DNA of 57,698 bases from Oscillospiraceae bacterium (GTDB lineage: Bacteria > Bacillota > Clostridia > Oscillospirales > Oscillospiraceae). The notes beneath the pieces were generated by a model that did no database searches, was not told the origin of the DNA, and saw only the letters and a program-made list of their open reading frames with translations. A program made the translations under genes and the position numbers. Shown here piece after piece: positions 50,346 through 57,516 of this stretch. The first letter of the stretch is position 1. Each line of letters begins with the position of its first letter. The DNA is taken from the NCBI GenBank assembly GCA_017518225.1, contig JAFWVV010000067.1:1-57698 (forward strand), in the 5' to 3' direction.

Positions 50346-50930
50346 TTATTCAAACTTCCGTTCCAGCACCAGGGCGTCATAGTCTTTTCCGTTTACGGTA
50401 TGGGCGCCCGGCGTCCGTTGAACTTCTGTGAAGCCGAGCTTTTTGGCACAGCCAAGCATACGGAGGTTTCCGCTCCATGTTTCCAGCAGAAAACGGCGTT
50501 CGCCCAAGCCCCGGTAGTACGCCATAAAGGCCGAAAGCGCCTTGCCACCGATCCCCTTGCCCCAGGCGTCCATCTCACAGATCTCGATACCAAGCGCCCG
50601 AACGGCATGGTTTCCTTCCGCATTTTTGCTTTGGTCGACGGACTCCCAGGGAGGCTGCTCGTAGTTCTCGTCCAGATAATAGGAGGAAACAAAGCCGATA
50701 TGCCGCCCCTCGACTTCGATTTCAAGGCGCCAGCGAATGGCGTCCTCCGACAGAGAAGATATAAACTCCGTCATATCCCGCCGCAGCTCATCCGGGTCAA
50801 CAACCTCCATTTTCATCCACGGGGTATCTGCGTAAATCCATGCCGTGTCTACATTCATCCAGCGGATATCATCCTCGATATCCGAAAGCCGGTAATCTCG
50901 CAGAACAATGTTATCGCCTTTGATTCTCAT
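50346..50930 (-). CDS. GNAT N-acetyltransferase (RimJ-like)
   Basis: A 194-residue GNAT protein: 'IVLRDYRLSDIEDDIRWMN' at the start and the acetyl-CoA region 'GIEICEMDAWGKGIGGKALSAFMAYY...FLLETWSGNLRMLGCAKKLGF'. Substrate unknown. The start at 50930 has GGAGAG upstream. It lies 14 bp after another GNAT gene. Confidence 0.88.
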   Translation of the reverse strand: MRIKGDNIVLRDYRLSDIEDDIRWMNVDTAWIYADTPWMKMEVVDPDELRRDMTEFISSLSEDAIRWRLEIEVEGRHIGFVSSYYLDENYEQPPWESVDQSKNAEGNHAVRALGIEICEMDAWGKGIGGKALSAFMAYYRGLGERRFLLETWSGNLRMLGCAKKLGFTEVQRTPGAHTVNGKDYDALVLERKFE

Positions 50931-50944
50931 ATTTCTCTCCCCGT

Positions 50945-51397
50945 TTACCAATGCACGTACAACCGCGACGGCGTCTCTTCCCCCTCGCCCAGCGCCATGC
51001 AGCAAAAGTCCCAGCCGTAACGCTCGTAAAAGCCCGTATGATCGGTCAGCAGATACAGCGGCGAAATCCCTTTGGCGCGCTGATCCTCTACGACCATGTT
51101 CAGCAGCCGCCCCGCAATGGCGCGGCGGCGATACGCCTCCTCGGTGTAGACGGCGCAGACGTTCGGCGAGAGATCCTTGCGGTCATGAAAATCGTTGTCA
51201 ATGACGCCCATGCCGCCGACGATGCAATTCCCGTCGAGACAGAGATACCAACCGTAGTCCGTCTCGCCGGAGAGATAGGCGTCCATGCAGGCAAGATAGG
51301 CCGCCTCCGGCACGCCCCACTTGCTGTGAAACCACGCGGCGGCGCGCGCTTTCAGCTCCGGCGCCTCGCGCAGGGTCATAAAACGATATTCGTCCAT
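50945..51397 (-). CDS. GNAT N-acetyltransferase
   Basis: A 150-residue GNAT protein: 'GMGVIDNDFHDRKDLSPNVCAVYTEEAYRRRAIAGRLLNMVVED' contains the acetyl-CoA-binding loop RRRAIAGRLL and 'LTDHTGFYERYGW' the C-terminal motif. Not recognised as a specific enzyme. It is the first gene of the leftward accessory operon. Confidence 0.88.
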   Translation of the reverse strand: MDEYRFMTLREAPELKARAAAWFHSKWGVPEAAYLACMDAYLSGETDYGWYLCLDGNCIVGGMGVIDNDFHDRKDLSPNVCAVYTEEAYRRRAIAGRLLNMVVEDQRAKGISPLYLLTDHTGFYERYGWDFCCMALGEGEETPSRLYVHW

Positions 51398-51431
51398 CGG
51401 CAGCCTCCCGATTCACAGATTTTATGCCATC

Positions 51432-51461
51432 ATGATACCATTTGGCTTTACGGAAAGTCAA
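51432..51461 (-). promoter_or_regulatory. Promoter of the leftward GNAT operon
   Basis: Read leftward: TTGACT (51456-51461), 18-bp spacer, TATCAT (51432-51437). Confidence 0.5.
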
Positions 51462-51516
51462 GCCGCGCCGGGAGATCGACCGCCTGTGCCGCCCAAACGA
51501 CCGTCTGTTGAAAATC

Positions 51517-51547
51517 GCTTGCCAAGCCGGGCGATTTATTCTATGAT
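51517..51547 (+). promoter_or_regulatory. LytTR gene promoter with GCTTGCCAAGC dyad
   Basis: TTGCCA (51519-51524), 17-bp spacer, TATGAT (51542-51547). The dyad GCTTG-C-CAAGC (51517-51527) covers the -35 box and is followed by C/A-GGGCG, the same 17-bp pattern as at the HD-gene promoter (52538-52554). Confidence 0.5.
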
Positions 51548-51577
51548 GCACTTGTCGACAGGAGGGAGGAATTCCAA

Positions 51578-52018
51578 ATGCAAGTAGAAGTACGCATCGA
51601 CGCGGCGCAGCACGAGCCGCGCGTGATCATCCTGACCGATCAAATGACGGAGGACGTTCAAAATCTGGTGCGCAGCCTCACGGAACACGGCTCGCATCTC
51701 ATCGCCGGATTTTCCGAGGACACGGTGACGCTGCTCGACGAGCGGGAGTTGCTGCGGATCTACGCGGCGAGCGGAAAGGTCTACGCCGTGACGGACAAGG
51801 GCGAATATCTGCTGCGTTCGCGTCTGTACGAGCTGGAGGCGCGGCTGGCCGGAGCGTCCTTCGTGCGCATCTCCAACTCAGAGATCGTCAATCTCAAGCG
51901 CGTCCGGCATTTCGACCTGAGTCTCGCAGGCACGATCTGCGTCACGCTCAGCGACGGCAGCCGGAGCTACGTCTCCCGGCGCTTCGTGTCCAAAATCAAG
52001 AATATGTTAGGAATTTAA
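51578..52018 (+). CDS. LytTR-family transcriptional regulator
   Basis: A 146-residue protein. The C-terminal ~100 residues are a LytTR DNA-binding domain ('IYAASGKVYAVTDKGEYLLRSRLYELEARL', 'FVRISNSEIVNLKRVRHFDLSLAG', 'YVSRRFVSKIKNML'); the N-terminal ~45 residues are short and lack a receiver. It pairs with the DUF3021 membrane protein that starts 10 bp downstream, a widespread arrangement in which the membrane partner controls the regulator. GGAGGG precedes the ATG. Confidence 0.9.
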   Translation: MQVEVRIDAAQHEPRVIILTDQMTEDVQNLVRSLTEHGSHLIAGFSEDTVTLLDERELLRIYAASGKVYAVTDKGEYLLRSRLYELEARLAGASFVRISNSEIVNLKRVRHFDLSLAGTICVTLSDGSRSYVSRRFVSKIKNMLGI

Positions 52019-52028
52019 GGAGAATATC

Positions 52029-52481
52029 ATGAAAAAGAAACTTTTATCGCGCTGCCTGATCGGCGCGCCCATCGGCTTTACCATCAGCTTTCTCATCACC
52101 ATTTTCGCTTCCCTCTCTGCGGAGGACGGGCGCTTCCATGCCGTCCACCCGGACCTCGTCGCCCTCTGCGGCACGGAGGCGCGCGCCGTCGCCCTGCAGG
52201 CGGGCGTAATGCTGCTGTGCGGCGCGGTCTACGGCGGGCTCAGCCTGCTGTGGGAGACCGACTGGAGCTTCACCGGCATCACACTCGCACACTTTGCCAT
52301 CTGCTCGCTCGTCACACTCCCGGTCGCCTACTGTATGCACTGGATGCACCATAGCCTCGTCGGGGCTCTGAAATACTTCGCCCTCTTTGCCTTCATCTAT
52401 GTGGCGATCTGGATCGGCAGCTATATTGCCATCGCGCGCAAGCTGCGCGCGATAAACAAAAAGGTCGGGGAAAACAGGTGA
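52029..52481 (+). CDS. DUF3021 membrane protein, LytTR partner
   Basis: A 150-residue protein with four hydrophobic segments (~8-28, 55-72, 84-104, 112-133). 'LIGAPIGFTISFLITI' and 'GGLSLLWETDWSFTGITLAHFAI' match DUF3021. It probably anchors or inhibits the LytTR protein encoded directly upstream. It ends in 'IARKLRAINKKV', a basic cytosolic tail. Confidence 0.88.
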   Translation: MKKKLLSRCLIGAPIGFTISFLITIFASLSAEDGRFHAVHPDLVALCGTEARAVALQAGVMLLCGAVYGGLSLLWETDWSFTGITLAHFAICSLVTLPVAYCMHWMHHSLVGALKYFALFAFIYVAIWIGSYIAIARKLRAINKKVGENR

Positions 52482-52492
52482 TTTCACCCCGG

Positions 52493-52530
52493 AAAACCGC
52501 CGTGTGCGTACAAAAGCGCACGGCGGTTTT
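52493..52530 (+). terminator. Terminator of the LytTR-DUF3021 unit
   Basis: Arms AAAACCGCCGTG-TGCG / CGCA-CACGGCGGTTTT-type hairpin followed by CTTTCC, 11 bp after the stop. Confidence 0.8.
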
Positions 52531-52537
52531 CTTTCCT

Positions 52538-52568
52538 GCTTGCCAAGCAGGGCGCGGCTTGTTATACT
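52538..52568 (+). promoter_or_regulatory. Promoter of the HD-domain gene with GCTTGCCAAGC dyad
   Basis: TTGCCA (52540-52545), 17-bp spacer, TATACT (52563-52568). The dyad at 52538-52548 is identical to the one at 51517. Confidence 0.55.
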
Positions 52569-52602
52569 GATCGTATCAAAACGAAAAGGGGATTTTTTTG
52601 AT

Positions 52603-53169
52603 ATGTTGACGCTGCAACGCGCCGCTGAATTAAACGCCGCGATGGTCACGCAGGAAAACCTCCTGCTGCACGAGAAAAACGTCTGCTACGCCATGGGCGC
52701 GATGGCCGTCCACTTCGGCGAGGAGCCGGAGCATTGGCAGGCCATTGGGCTGCTGCACGACTACGACTATGAAAAATACCCGGAGGAGCATCTGCAGCAC
52801 ACGCGCGAGCCGCTGCTGGCCGCCGGCGTCGACGAGGAAGACGTGCGCGCCATCCTCAGCCACGGCTACGGTCAGTGCAGCGAGGTAAAGCCCGAGAGCA
52901 ATCTCGAAAAGAGCCTCTTCACCGTGGACGAGCTGACCGGCATCATCCAGGCCTGCGCCCGGATGCGTCCGCAGGGGCTGCGGGATCTGGAGACCAAGAG
53001 CGTGCTGAAAAAGTTCAAAGACCGCAAGTTTGCCGCAAAATGTGACCGCGAGATCATTCTGCGCGGCTGCGAGATGCTCGGCATGGAGCTCAGCGAGGTC
53101 GTCTCGCTGTGCATCGAGGGCATGCGTCCCCACGCCGCGGAGCTCGGCCTGCTGGGCGCCGAGGGATGA
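52603..53169 (+). CDS. HD-domain hydrolase-like protein
   Basis: A 188-residue protein. 'IGLLHDYDYEKYPEEHLQHTREPLLAAGVDEEDVRAILSHGY' gives the HD motif (HD at ~49-50) and a later HxxxY/H set typical of HD phosphohydrolases; upstream 'LLHEKNVCYAMGAMAVHFGEE' adds another conserved His. The substrate is not evident. The start at 52603 is chosen as the ATG after AAAAGGGG; truA follows 9 bp after the stop. Confidence 0.85.
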   Translation: MLTLQRAAELNAAMVTQENLLLHEKNVCYAMGAMAVHFGEEPEHWQAIGLLHDYDYEKYPEEHLQHTREPLLAAGVDEEDVRAILSHGYGQCSEVKPESNLEKSLFTVDELTGIIQACARMRPQGLRDLETKSVLKKFKDRKFAAKCDREIILRGCEMLGMELSEVVSLCIEGMRPHAAELGLLGAEG

Positions 53170-53178
53170 GGGAACGCG

Positions 53179-53919
53179 ATGCCACGCTACAAGCTGACGC
53201 TCTGCTACGAGGGCACGCGCTACCGCGGCTGGCAGAAGCAGGGCAACACGGAAAACACCATTCAGGGCAAGCTTGAGGCCGCGCTCTCCCGGCTGCTGGA
53301 AACCCCGATCGAGCTCGCCGGCTGCGGGCGCACGGATGCGGGCGTCCACGCGCGCCGGCAGGTCTGCTCCTTTGATGCTCCGGCGGCCCTTGACTGCGAG
53401 GCGCTGCTGGCGAAGCTGCGCGCGGTGCTGCCCGAGGATATCGGCGCGCTCGCGCTGGAGGAGGCGCCGCCGCGCTTTCACGCGCGCTTGAGCTGCACGG
53501 AAAAAACCTATGTCTACCGCCTGTGGCTGAGCGAAGCGCCCAACGTCTTTGAGCGGCGCTTTCTCGTCCCACATCCTATGCCGCTGGATCTTGAGGCCAT
53601 GCGCCGGGGCGCGGCGCTCTTGTGCGGGCGGCACGATTTTTCCGCCTTTTGCTCGCTCAAGCGCATGAAAAAAAGCGCCATGCGCGAGCTGCGCCACATC
53701 GAGATCACGCGCGACGGCGACGAGCTGCGCTTATCCTTTACCGGCGACGGCTTTTTATACAACATGGTGCGTATCCTGACCGGAACGCTGATTGAAGTCG
53801 GCGAGGGCAAGCGCGCCCCGGAGGAGCTTCGCGCGATCCTCGCCGCCCGGGATCGTGTGCTTGCCGGGCCGACCGCGCCGGCGCGCGGCCTGACGCTCTG
53901 GGACGTGAAATACGACTAA
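53179..53919 (+). CDS. truA: tRNA pseudouridine synthase A
   Basis: A 246-residue protein modifying uridines 38-40 of tRNA anticodon arms. The catalytic motif 'CGRTDAGVHARRQV' (Asp ~52), 'YRGWQKQG', 'FHARLSCTEKTYVYRLW' and 'GDGFLYNMVRILTG' are visible. Length is normal. The preceding HD gene ends 9 bp upstream, so cotranscription is likely. The downstream leftward frame overlaps its stop by 4 bp. Confidence 0.96.
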   Translation: MPRYKLTLCYEGTRYRGWQKQGNTENTIQGKLEAALSRLLETPIELAGCGRTDAGVHARRQVCSFDAPAALDCEALLAKLRAVLPEDIGALALEEAPPRFHARLSCTEKTYVYRLWLSEAPNVFERRFLVPHPMPLDLEAMRRGAALLCGRHDFSAFCSLKRMKKSAMRELRHIEITRDGDELRLSFTGDGFLYNMVRILTGTLIEVGEGKRAPEELRAILAARDRVLAGPTAPARGLTLWDVKYD

Positions 53920-54284
53920 AGGGGCTGGCTCAAATACAGCGCCGTAAAATTCCGCCCCGCCTCCGGCAGACGGCAGCTTTTCCACTCGTTCCCATCCAGA
54001 CGAAAACAGAGCCCGTCAAACTGGATCGCATAAAACCGGCTGTGCCGGATGGCCTCGTCAAAGCGCTCCGGCTGCAAATACTGCTGTGCGTGCCGCAGCT
54101 CGTGAAAGAGGACGAAAAGCCGCTCCTCCTCTGCGCGCGACGATAAAAGCGCCTCGTTGAAAAACAGCGTGTTCGTCGTCGGATCGTAGCTGCCCTCGGC
54201 GCCTTCCAAGCCGGGCCGAGTTTGAACATCCTGATCAAGCTCTGCTCCACGGTTTCCATTGTCTTTGCCGGCTTGATCCTCCAC
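53916..54284 (-). CDS. Small HExxH-type metallopeptidase-like protein, possibly truncated
   Basis: A 122-residue frame with 'LFVLFHELRHAQQYLQ' (HExxH, zinc-binding pattern) and the preceding 'YDPTTNTLFFNEALL', reminiscent of SprT/DUF955-type neutral metallopeptidases, but much shorter than most. Only a GTG at 54284 starts it, with no ribosome site; the in-frame sequence extends to a TGA near 54345 without ATG. It shares a 4-bp overlap with truA, facing it. It may be a degraded gene. Confidence 0.4.
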   Translation of the reverse strand: MEDQAGKDNGNRGAELDQDVQTRPGLEGAEGSYDPTTNTLFFNEALLSSRAEEERLFVLFHELRHAQQYLQPERFDEAIRHSRFYAIQFDGLCFRLDGNEWKSCRLPEAGRNFTALYLSQPL

Positions 54285-54322
54285 TGCAATCTCGCGCGCT
54301 TCTTCTGACTCGAAAAAAAGTC

Positions 54323-54351
54323 TTGCTATTTTTTTCCACGGCGTATATAAT
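54323..54351 (+). promoter_or_regulatory. Promoter of the small lipoprotein gene
   Basis: TTGCTA (54323-54328), 17-bp spacer, TATAAT (54346-54351), then GGAGGG six bases before the ATG. Confidence 0.75.
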
Positions 54352-54385
54352 AGAGATTGAATTCATACAAAATTGGAGGGTTTAT

Positions 54386-54772
54386 ATGAAAAAACTGTTC
54401 TCTCTTCTCCTGGTCACGCTGATGCTGCTTAGTCTGGCGGCCTGTGGCGGCAGCGCCGAGCCCGATCCCAACTGCGGCCTCTACGAAGCCGAGTCTGCTT
54501 CAATGGGCTCTATCAGCGTAGACATCAAAACCCTGTTTGAAGACGGATTTTCGATCGAGCTGAACGCCGGCGGACGCGCCAAGTTCAACTACGAGGGCAA
54601 AAGCTACAGCATGAAATGGACGCTTGAGGGCGATGCTTTCTCCGCCAAAGGCGGCGGCGCAGAGCTGTTTGGTACCCTGAGCGACGGCGTGATGGAGTTG
54701 GAAAACGTCCTTGACAGCGGCATCAACCTCACGCTGGTTAACAAAGACTATCAGGCTTCGTCCGCCGCCTGA
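54386..54772 (+). CDS. Small secreted lipoprotein
   Basis: A 128-residue protein: signal peptide 'MKKLFSLLLVTLMLLSLAAC' with lipobox ending at Cys20, followed by a ~105-residue domain rich in Gly and beta-type patterns ('GSISVDIKTLFEDGFSIELNAGG', 'SYSMKWTLEGDAFSAKGGG'). The start at 54386 has GGAGGG upstream. It is transcribed alone from a strong promoter. Function unknown; the domain resembles nothing I recognise. Confidence 0.82.
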   Translation: MKKLFSLLLVTLMLLSLAACGGSAEPDPNCGLYEAESASMGSISVDIKTLFEDGFSIELNAGGRAKFNYEGKSYSMKWTLEGDAFSAKGGGAELFGTLSDGVMELENVLDSGINLTLVNKDYQASSAA

Positions 54773-54813
54773 TGCCGCAGCGCGCAATCCGAAAGCACAC
54801 AAAAGAACGAAAG

Positions 54814-54838
54814 AGCCCCCGGCTGATCGCCGGGGGCT
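54814..54838 (+). terminator. Hairpin after the small lipoprotein gene
   Basis: AGCCCCCGGCTGATCGCCGGGGGCT-type hairpin (arms AGCCCCCGGC/GCCGGGGGCT), exact duplicate of the one at 55006-55030. It borders the left end of repeat-element copy 2. Confidence 0.6.
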
Positions 54839-54839
54839 G

Positions 54840-55003
54840 TTCAATTCGTCGACACTTTGTCGACGAATTGAACAGCAAAACAGAAACTCTTTTGAGAGTT
54901 TCCGTTTTGTATGGATTGTACGCAGAAAGGGGGCGCCTGCCCCCTCTCTGCGCTCTCCCCCTGCTTGTCTTTTCCTTGCCGCACGACTTTGTCTACAGTC
55001 TCA
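54840..55003 (+). repeat. Dispersed GTCGAC-palindrome element, copy 2
   Basis: Same architecture as copy 1: palindrome with 15-bp arms TTCAATTCGTCGACA and complement (54840-54854/54858-54872); hairpin on AAAACAGAAACTCT ... AGAGTTTCCGTTTT; tail with GATTGTACGC, CGCTCTCCCCCTGCTTGTCTT and TCTACAGTCTCA. It again lies between convergent genes. Palindrome arms differ from copy 1 at several positions with compensating changes, so the structure seems conserved. Confidence 0.8.
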
Positions 55004-55005
55004 AC

Positions 55006-55030
55006 AGCCCCCGGCTGATCGCCGGGGGCT
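55006..55030 (-). terminator. Terminator of the M42 peptidase gene
   Basis: Second copy of the 25-bp GC hairpin, directly past the leftward stop at 55051 and abutting the right end of the repeat element. Confidence 0.6.
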
Positions 55031-55050
55031 CTTGCATATAGCCCGTCGCC

Positions 55051-56085
55051 TTATCGCTGCAAATAGGCCAGCAGCAGGCGATAGGTCTCGCGCAAACCGT
55101 CCAGATGGGTGCGCTCGTAGCCGTGGCTGTTGGCAGTACCGGGGCCGATGGCTGCGTGGCGAACATCGTAGCCTGCCATCACGCTGCCGTCAGCGTCGGT
55201 GCCATAGTGCGGCGTAAAGATATCCATGACGTAGTCGAGACCCTCCTCGATGGCCGTTTCCCGCAGCTCGTTGGTCATGCCCCAGTGATAGGGGAAGCGG
55301 GAGTCCTTGGCAAAAATCGAGACCTTGTGCTCGTCCGAGTTCTGATCCGGCCCGGTAGGCGCGATGTCGATGGCCAGAATATCCTCCACGTCTGCAGGCA
55401 GCCAGGTCGTGCCGTGGCCGATCTCCTCAAAAAAGGCAAAATAGGCGTAGACCTTGCGCGGCAGCGCGAGGCGCTGCTCCTTGACCTCCTTCATCACGGT
55501 CAAAAGCACGGCGGCGCAGGCCTTGTCGTCGATGAAACGGGATTTCAGATAGCCGTTGACCATCTGAAAGCGCGGGTCGAGCGCGATCATGTCGCCGGTC
55601 TCGATCCCGAGCCGCCTCACATCCTCAGCGCACTTCACATCCTCGTCCAGCACAACGCAGACGTTTGTGCGAAAATCAGGCAGCGCCGTACGCAGCTCCT
55701 CCTCCGTCACGTGTACGGAGTTCGGCGTACGGCAGATGGCTCCGGTGTAGATTTTGCCCTCGCGCGTGTGGATGCGCACGTTTTCCGTCACGCAGTAGAA
55801 GGGGTACAGCCCGCCCACGGGGCAGACGTTCAGCGTGCCGTCGGCGCGGATGTGACGCACCATCAGGCCGATGTCGTCCAGATGCGCCGTCACCGCCAGC
55901 GCGCGCCCCTCGCCGCCGAGTTCGGCAATTACGCCGCCCTTGTGTGTCAGCCGATAGGGAATCTCCAACTCGTCGAGCATCGTGCAGACGAGCGCCTGCG
56001 CCTGTTCGTACTGCCCGGTGGTGCTGTCCACCGCGAGCAGCCGCTCAAAACTTTTCAAACAATAGCTCTGGTCGAATGCCGCCAT
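55051..56085 (-). CDS. M42-family metallo-aminopeptidase
   Basis: A 344-residue protein. Metal-ligand and catalytic motifs of M42/M20-type peptidases are visible: 'AVTAHLDDIGLMVRHI' (HxD), 'FIDDKACAAVLLTVMKEV' (Asp bridging), 'FEEIGHGTTW' (Glu pair), 'AIDIAPTG' and 'GPGTANSHGYERTH' (last His). M42 enzymes cut N-terminal residues from peptides and form large cytosolic tetrahedral assemblies. The start at 56085 is the only good ATG. Confidence 0.92.
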   Translation of the reverse strand: MAAFDQSYCLKSFERLLAVDSTTGQYEQAQALVCTMLDELEIPYRLTHKGGVIAELGGEGRALAVTAHLDDIGLMVRHIRADGTLNVCPVGGLYPFYCVTENVRIHTREGKIYTGAICRTPNSVHVTEEELRTALPDFRTNVCVVLDEDVKCAEDVRRLGIETGDMIALDPRFQMVNGYLKSRFIDDKACAAVLLTVMKEVKEQRLALPRKVYAYFAFFEEIGHGTTWLPADVEDILAIDIAPTGPDQNSDEHKVSIFAKDSRFPYHWGMTNELRETAIEEGLDYVMDIFTPHYGTDADGSVMAGYDVRHAAIGPGTANSHGYERTHLDGLRETYRLLLAYLQR

Positions 56086-56136
56086 GATCTGTCTCTCCTT
56101 TTTTGTTTTTCATATCATTCAGCGCTGAAGCAGAAA

Positions 56137-57516
56137 TTATCTTCTCCAGCCACCCTTATAATAATACCACACAAACAGCGTAAACAACAGCAGATTATGC
56201 CCGATCATGCAGATCCAGGCCGCTTCCAGCCCCAGCCCCAGGCGTGTCGTGCAAAGCCAGGTGCCGACGATGCGTACGCCCCACATGCCCAGCATATTAA
56301 ATACGAAGGGCATCCTCGTCTCGCCCGCGCCCTGCAGCATGCCCTCGACGGCGACACAGACCCCGTAAAAGGGCTCGGAACAGGCCACCATGCGAAGCAC
56401 CACACTGCCCAGGCGGATAACCGCCGCATCCTTGCTGAAAAAGCTCACCAGCCAGGGCGCAAAGGCAAACAGCAGCGCGCCGGAGGCCGTCATCAGCACG
56501 ATCTCCAGCAAGACGATCGTGCGCGAGGTGTCCTTTTCCCGCTGCAAGTCGCCCGCCCCAATGCTGTTGCCGGTCAGCGTAGCGGCGGCCTGCATCATGC
56601 CGTAACCCGGAATATAAAAGGCCGACTCGACCGTGTTGGCGATGATGTGCGCCGCCGTTGGCACAGCGCCCAGGGCGTTGATCATAGTGGCAAAGGCCAC
56701 GTAACCCAGCGAGGTGCCAAAGCGCTGGAACATATTCGGTACGGATATGCGCAGACAAGGGCGAAGCACCGCCCAGTCCGGCCGCAGAGACTGCCCGCGC
56801 GGCGAAATAACCGGGTGCGCGTAAAAGCGCAGCGTCATCACCGTGCCGCCGACGACAAAGGAGGCGGCGCTCGCCGCGGCCGCTCCGATCACGCCCCAGC
56901 CCGCGCCCCACATCGGGATGCTCAGGCCGAGGATCGTCAGCCGGCGCGGCGCGTAGATCAGCAAAAAGTTTAGTATGACGTTGATCAGATTGACCCAGAT
57001 CCCCACGCGCATCGGCGTCTTCGCGTCACCCGCCGCGCGTAGCACCGTGCCGAAGATCGTGTTCGCCGCGCGAAAGAGCATTGGCGAATAAAGGATAAAG
57101 AAATAGCGCGCGGCGAGCTCCCGGATTCCGGGATCGACCTGCATCCAGACCGGCACCTGCCCGCTCAGGCCGAGGGTCAGCAGGGTGAAGAGCAGACCGG
57201 AGACCAGCACCGCCAACACCGACTGCGCGGCCGCCCGCCGCGCTTTTTCCTCCTCCCCGGCGCCGAGACGCTGGGAGATTTGGGCCAGAAAGCCGACGCC
57301 GAAGGCGGAAACCGTGCCGCCGACCAGCCAGTTGACCGTGCCGGTCGAACCGACGGCAGCCGTCGCCGCCGTGCCCAGAGAGCCTACCATCGCCGTATCG
57401 ATATACTGCACCGCCGTACCCAGCGCCATTTCCAGCATGGCCGGGCCGGCCAGCGCAAAAACCGCCGGCAGCAGCCGAAGGTTCCGCGTCGATCGTTTTT
57501 GTTTTTGTTCATTCAT
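56137..57516 (-). CDS. MATE-family multidrug/cation antiporter
   Basis: A 459-residue protein with twelve membrane segments in two bundles of six, e.g. 'FALAGPAMLEMALGTAVQYIDTAMVGSLGTAATAAVG' (helix 1-2 loop typical of MATE), 'NTIFGTVLRAAGDAKTPMRV' and 'GMLQGAGETRMPFVFN' in the second half. It exports drugs or metabolites driven by Na+ or H+. Substrate unknown. The start overlaps a leftward frame (57513-57698) by 4 bp. Confidence 0.92.
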   Translation of the reverse strand: MNEQKQKRSTRNLRLLPAVFALAGPAMLEMALGTAVQYIDTAMVGSLGTAATAAVGSTGTVNWLVGGTVSAFGVGFLAQISQRLGAGEEEKARRAAAQSVLAVLVSGLLFTLLTLGLSGQVPVWMQVDPGIRELAARYFFILYSPMLFRAANTIFGTVLRAAGDAKTPMRVGIWVNLINVILNFLLIYAPRRLTILGLSIPMWGAGWGVIGAAAASAASFVVGGTVMTLRFYAHPVISPRGQSLRPDWAVLRPCLRISVPNMFQRFGTSLGYVAFATMINALGAVPTAAHIIANTVESAFYIPGYGMMQAAATLTGNSIGAGDLQREKDTSRTIVLLEIVLMTASGALLFAFAPWLVSFFSKDAAVIRLGSVVLRMVACSEPFYGVCVAVEGMLQGAGETRMPFVFNMLGMWGVRIVGTWLCTTRLGLGLEAAWICMIGHNLLLFTLFVWYYYKGGWRR

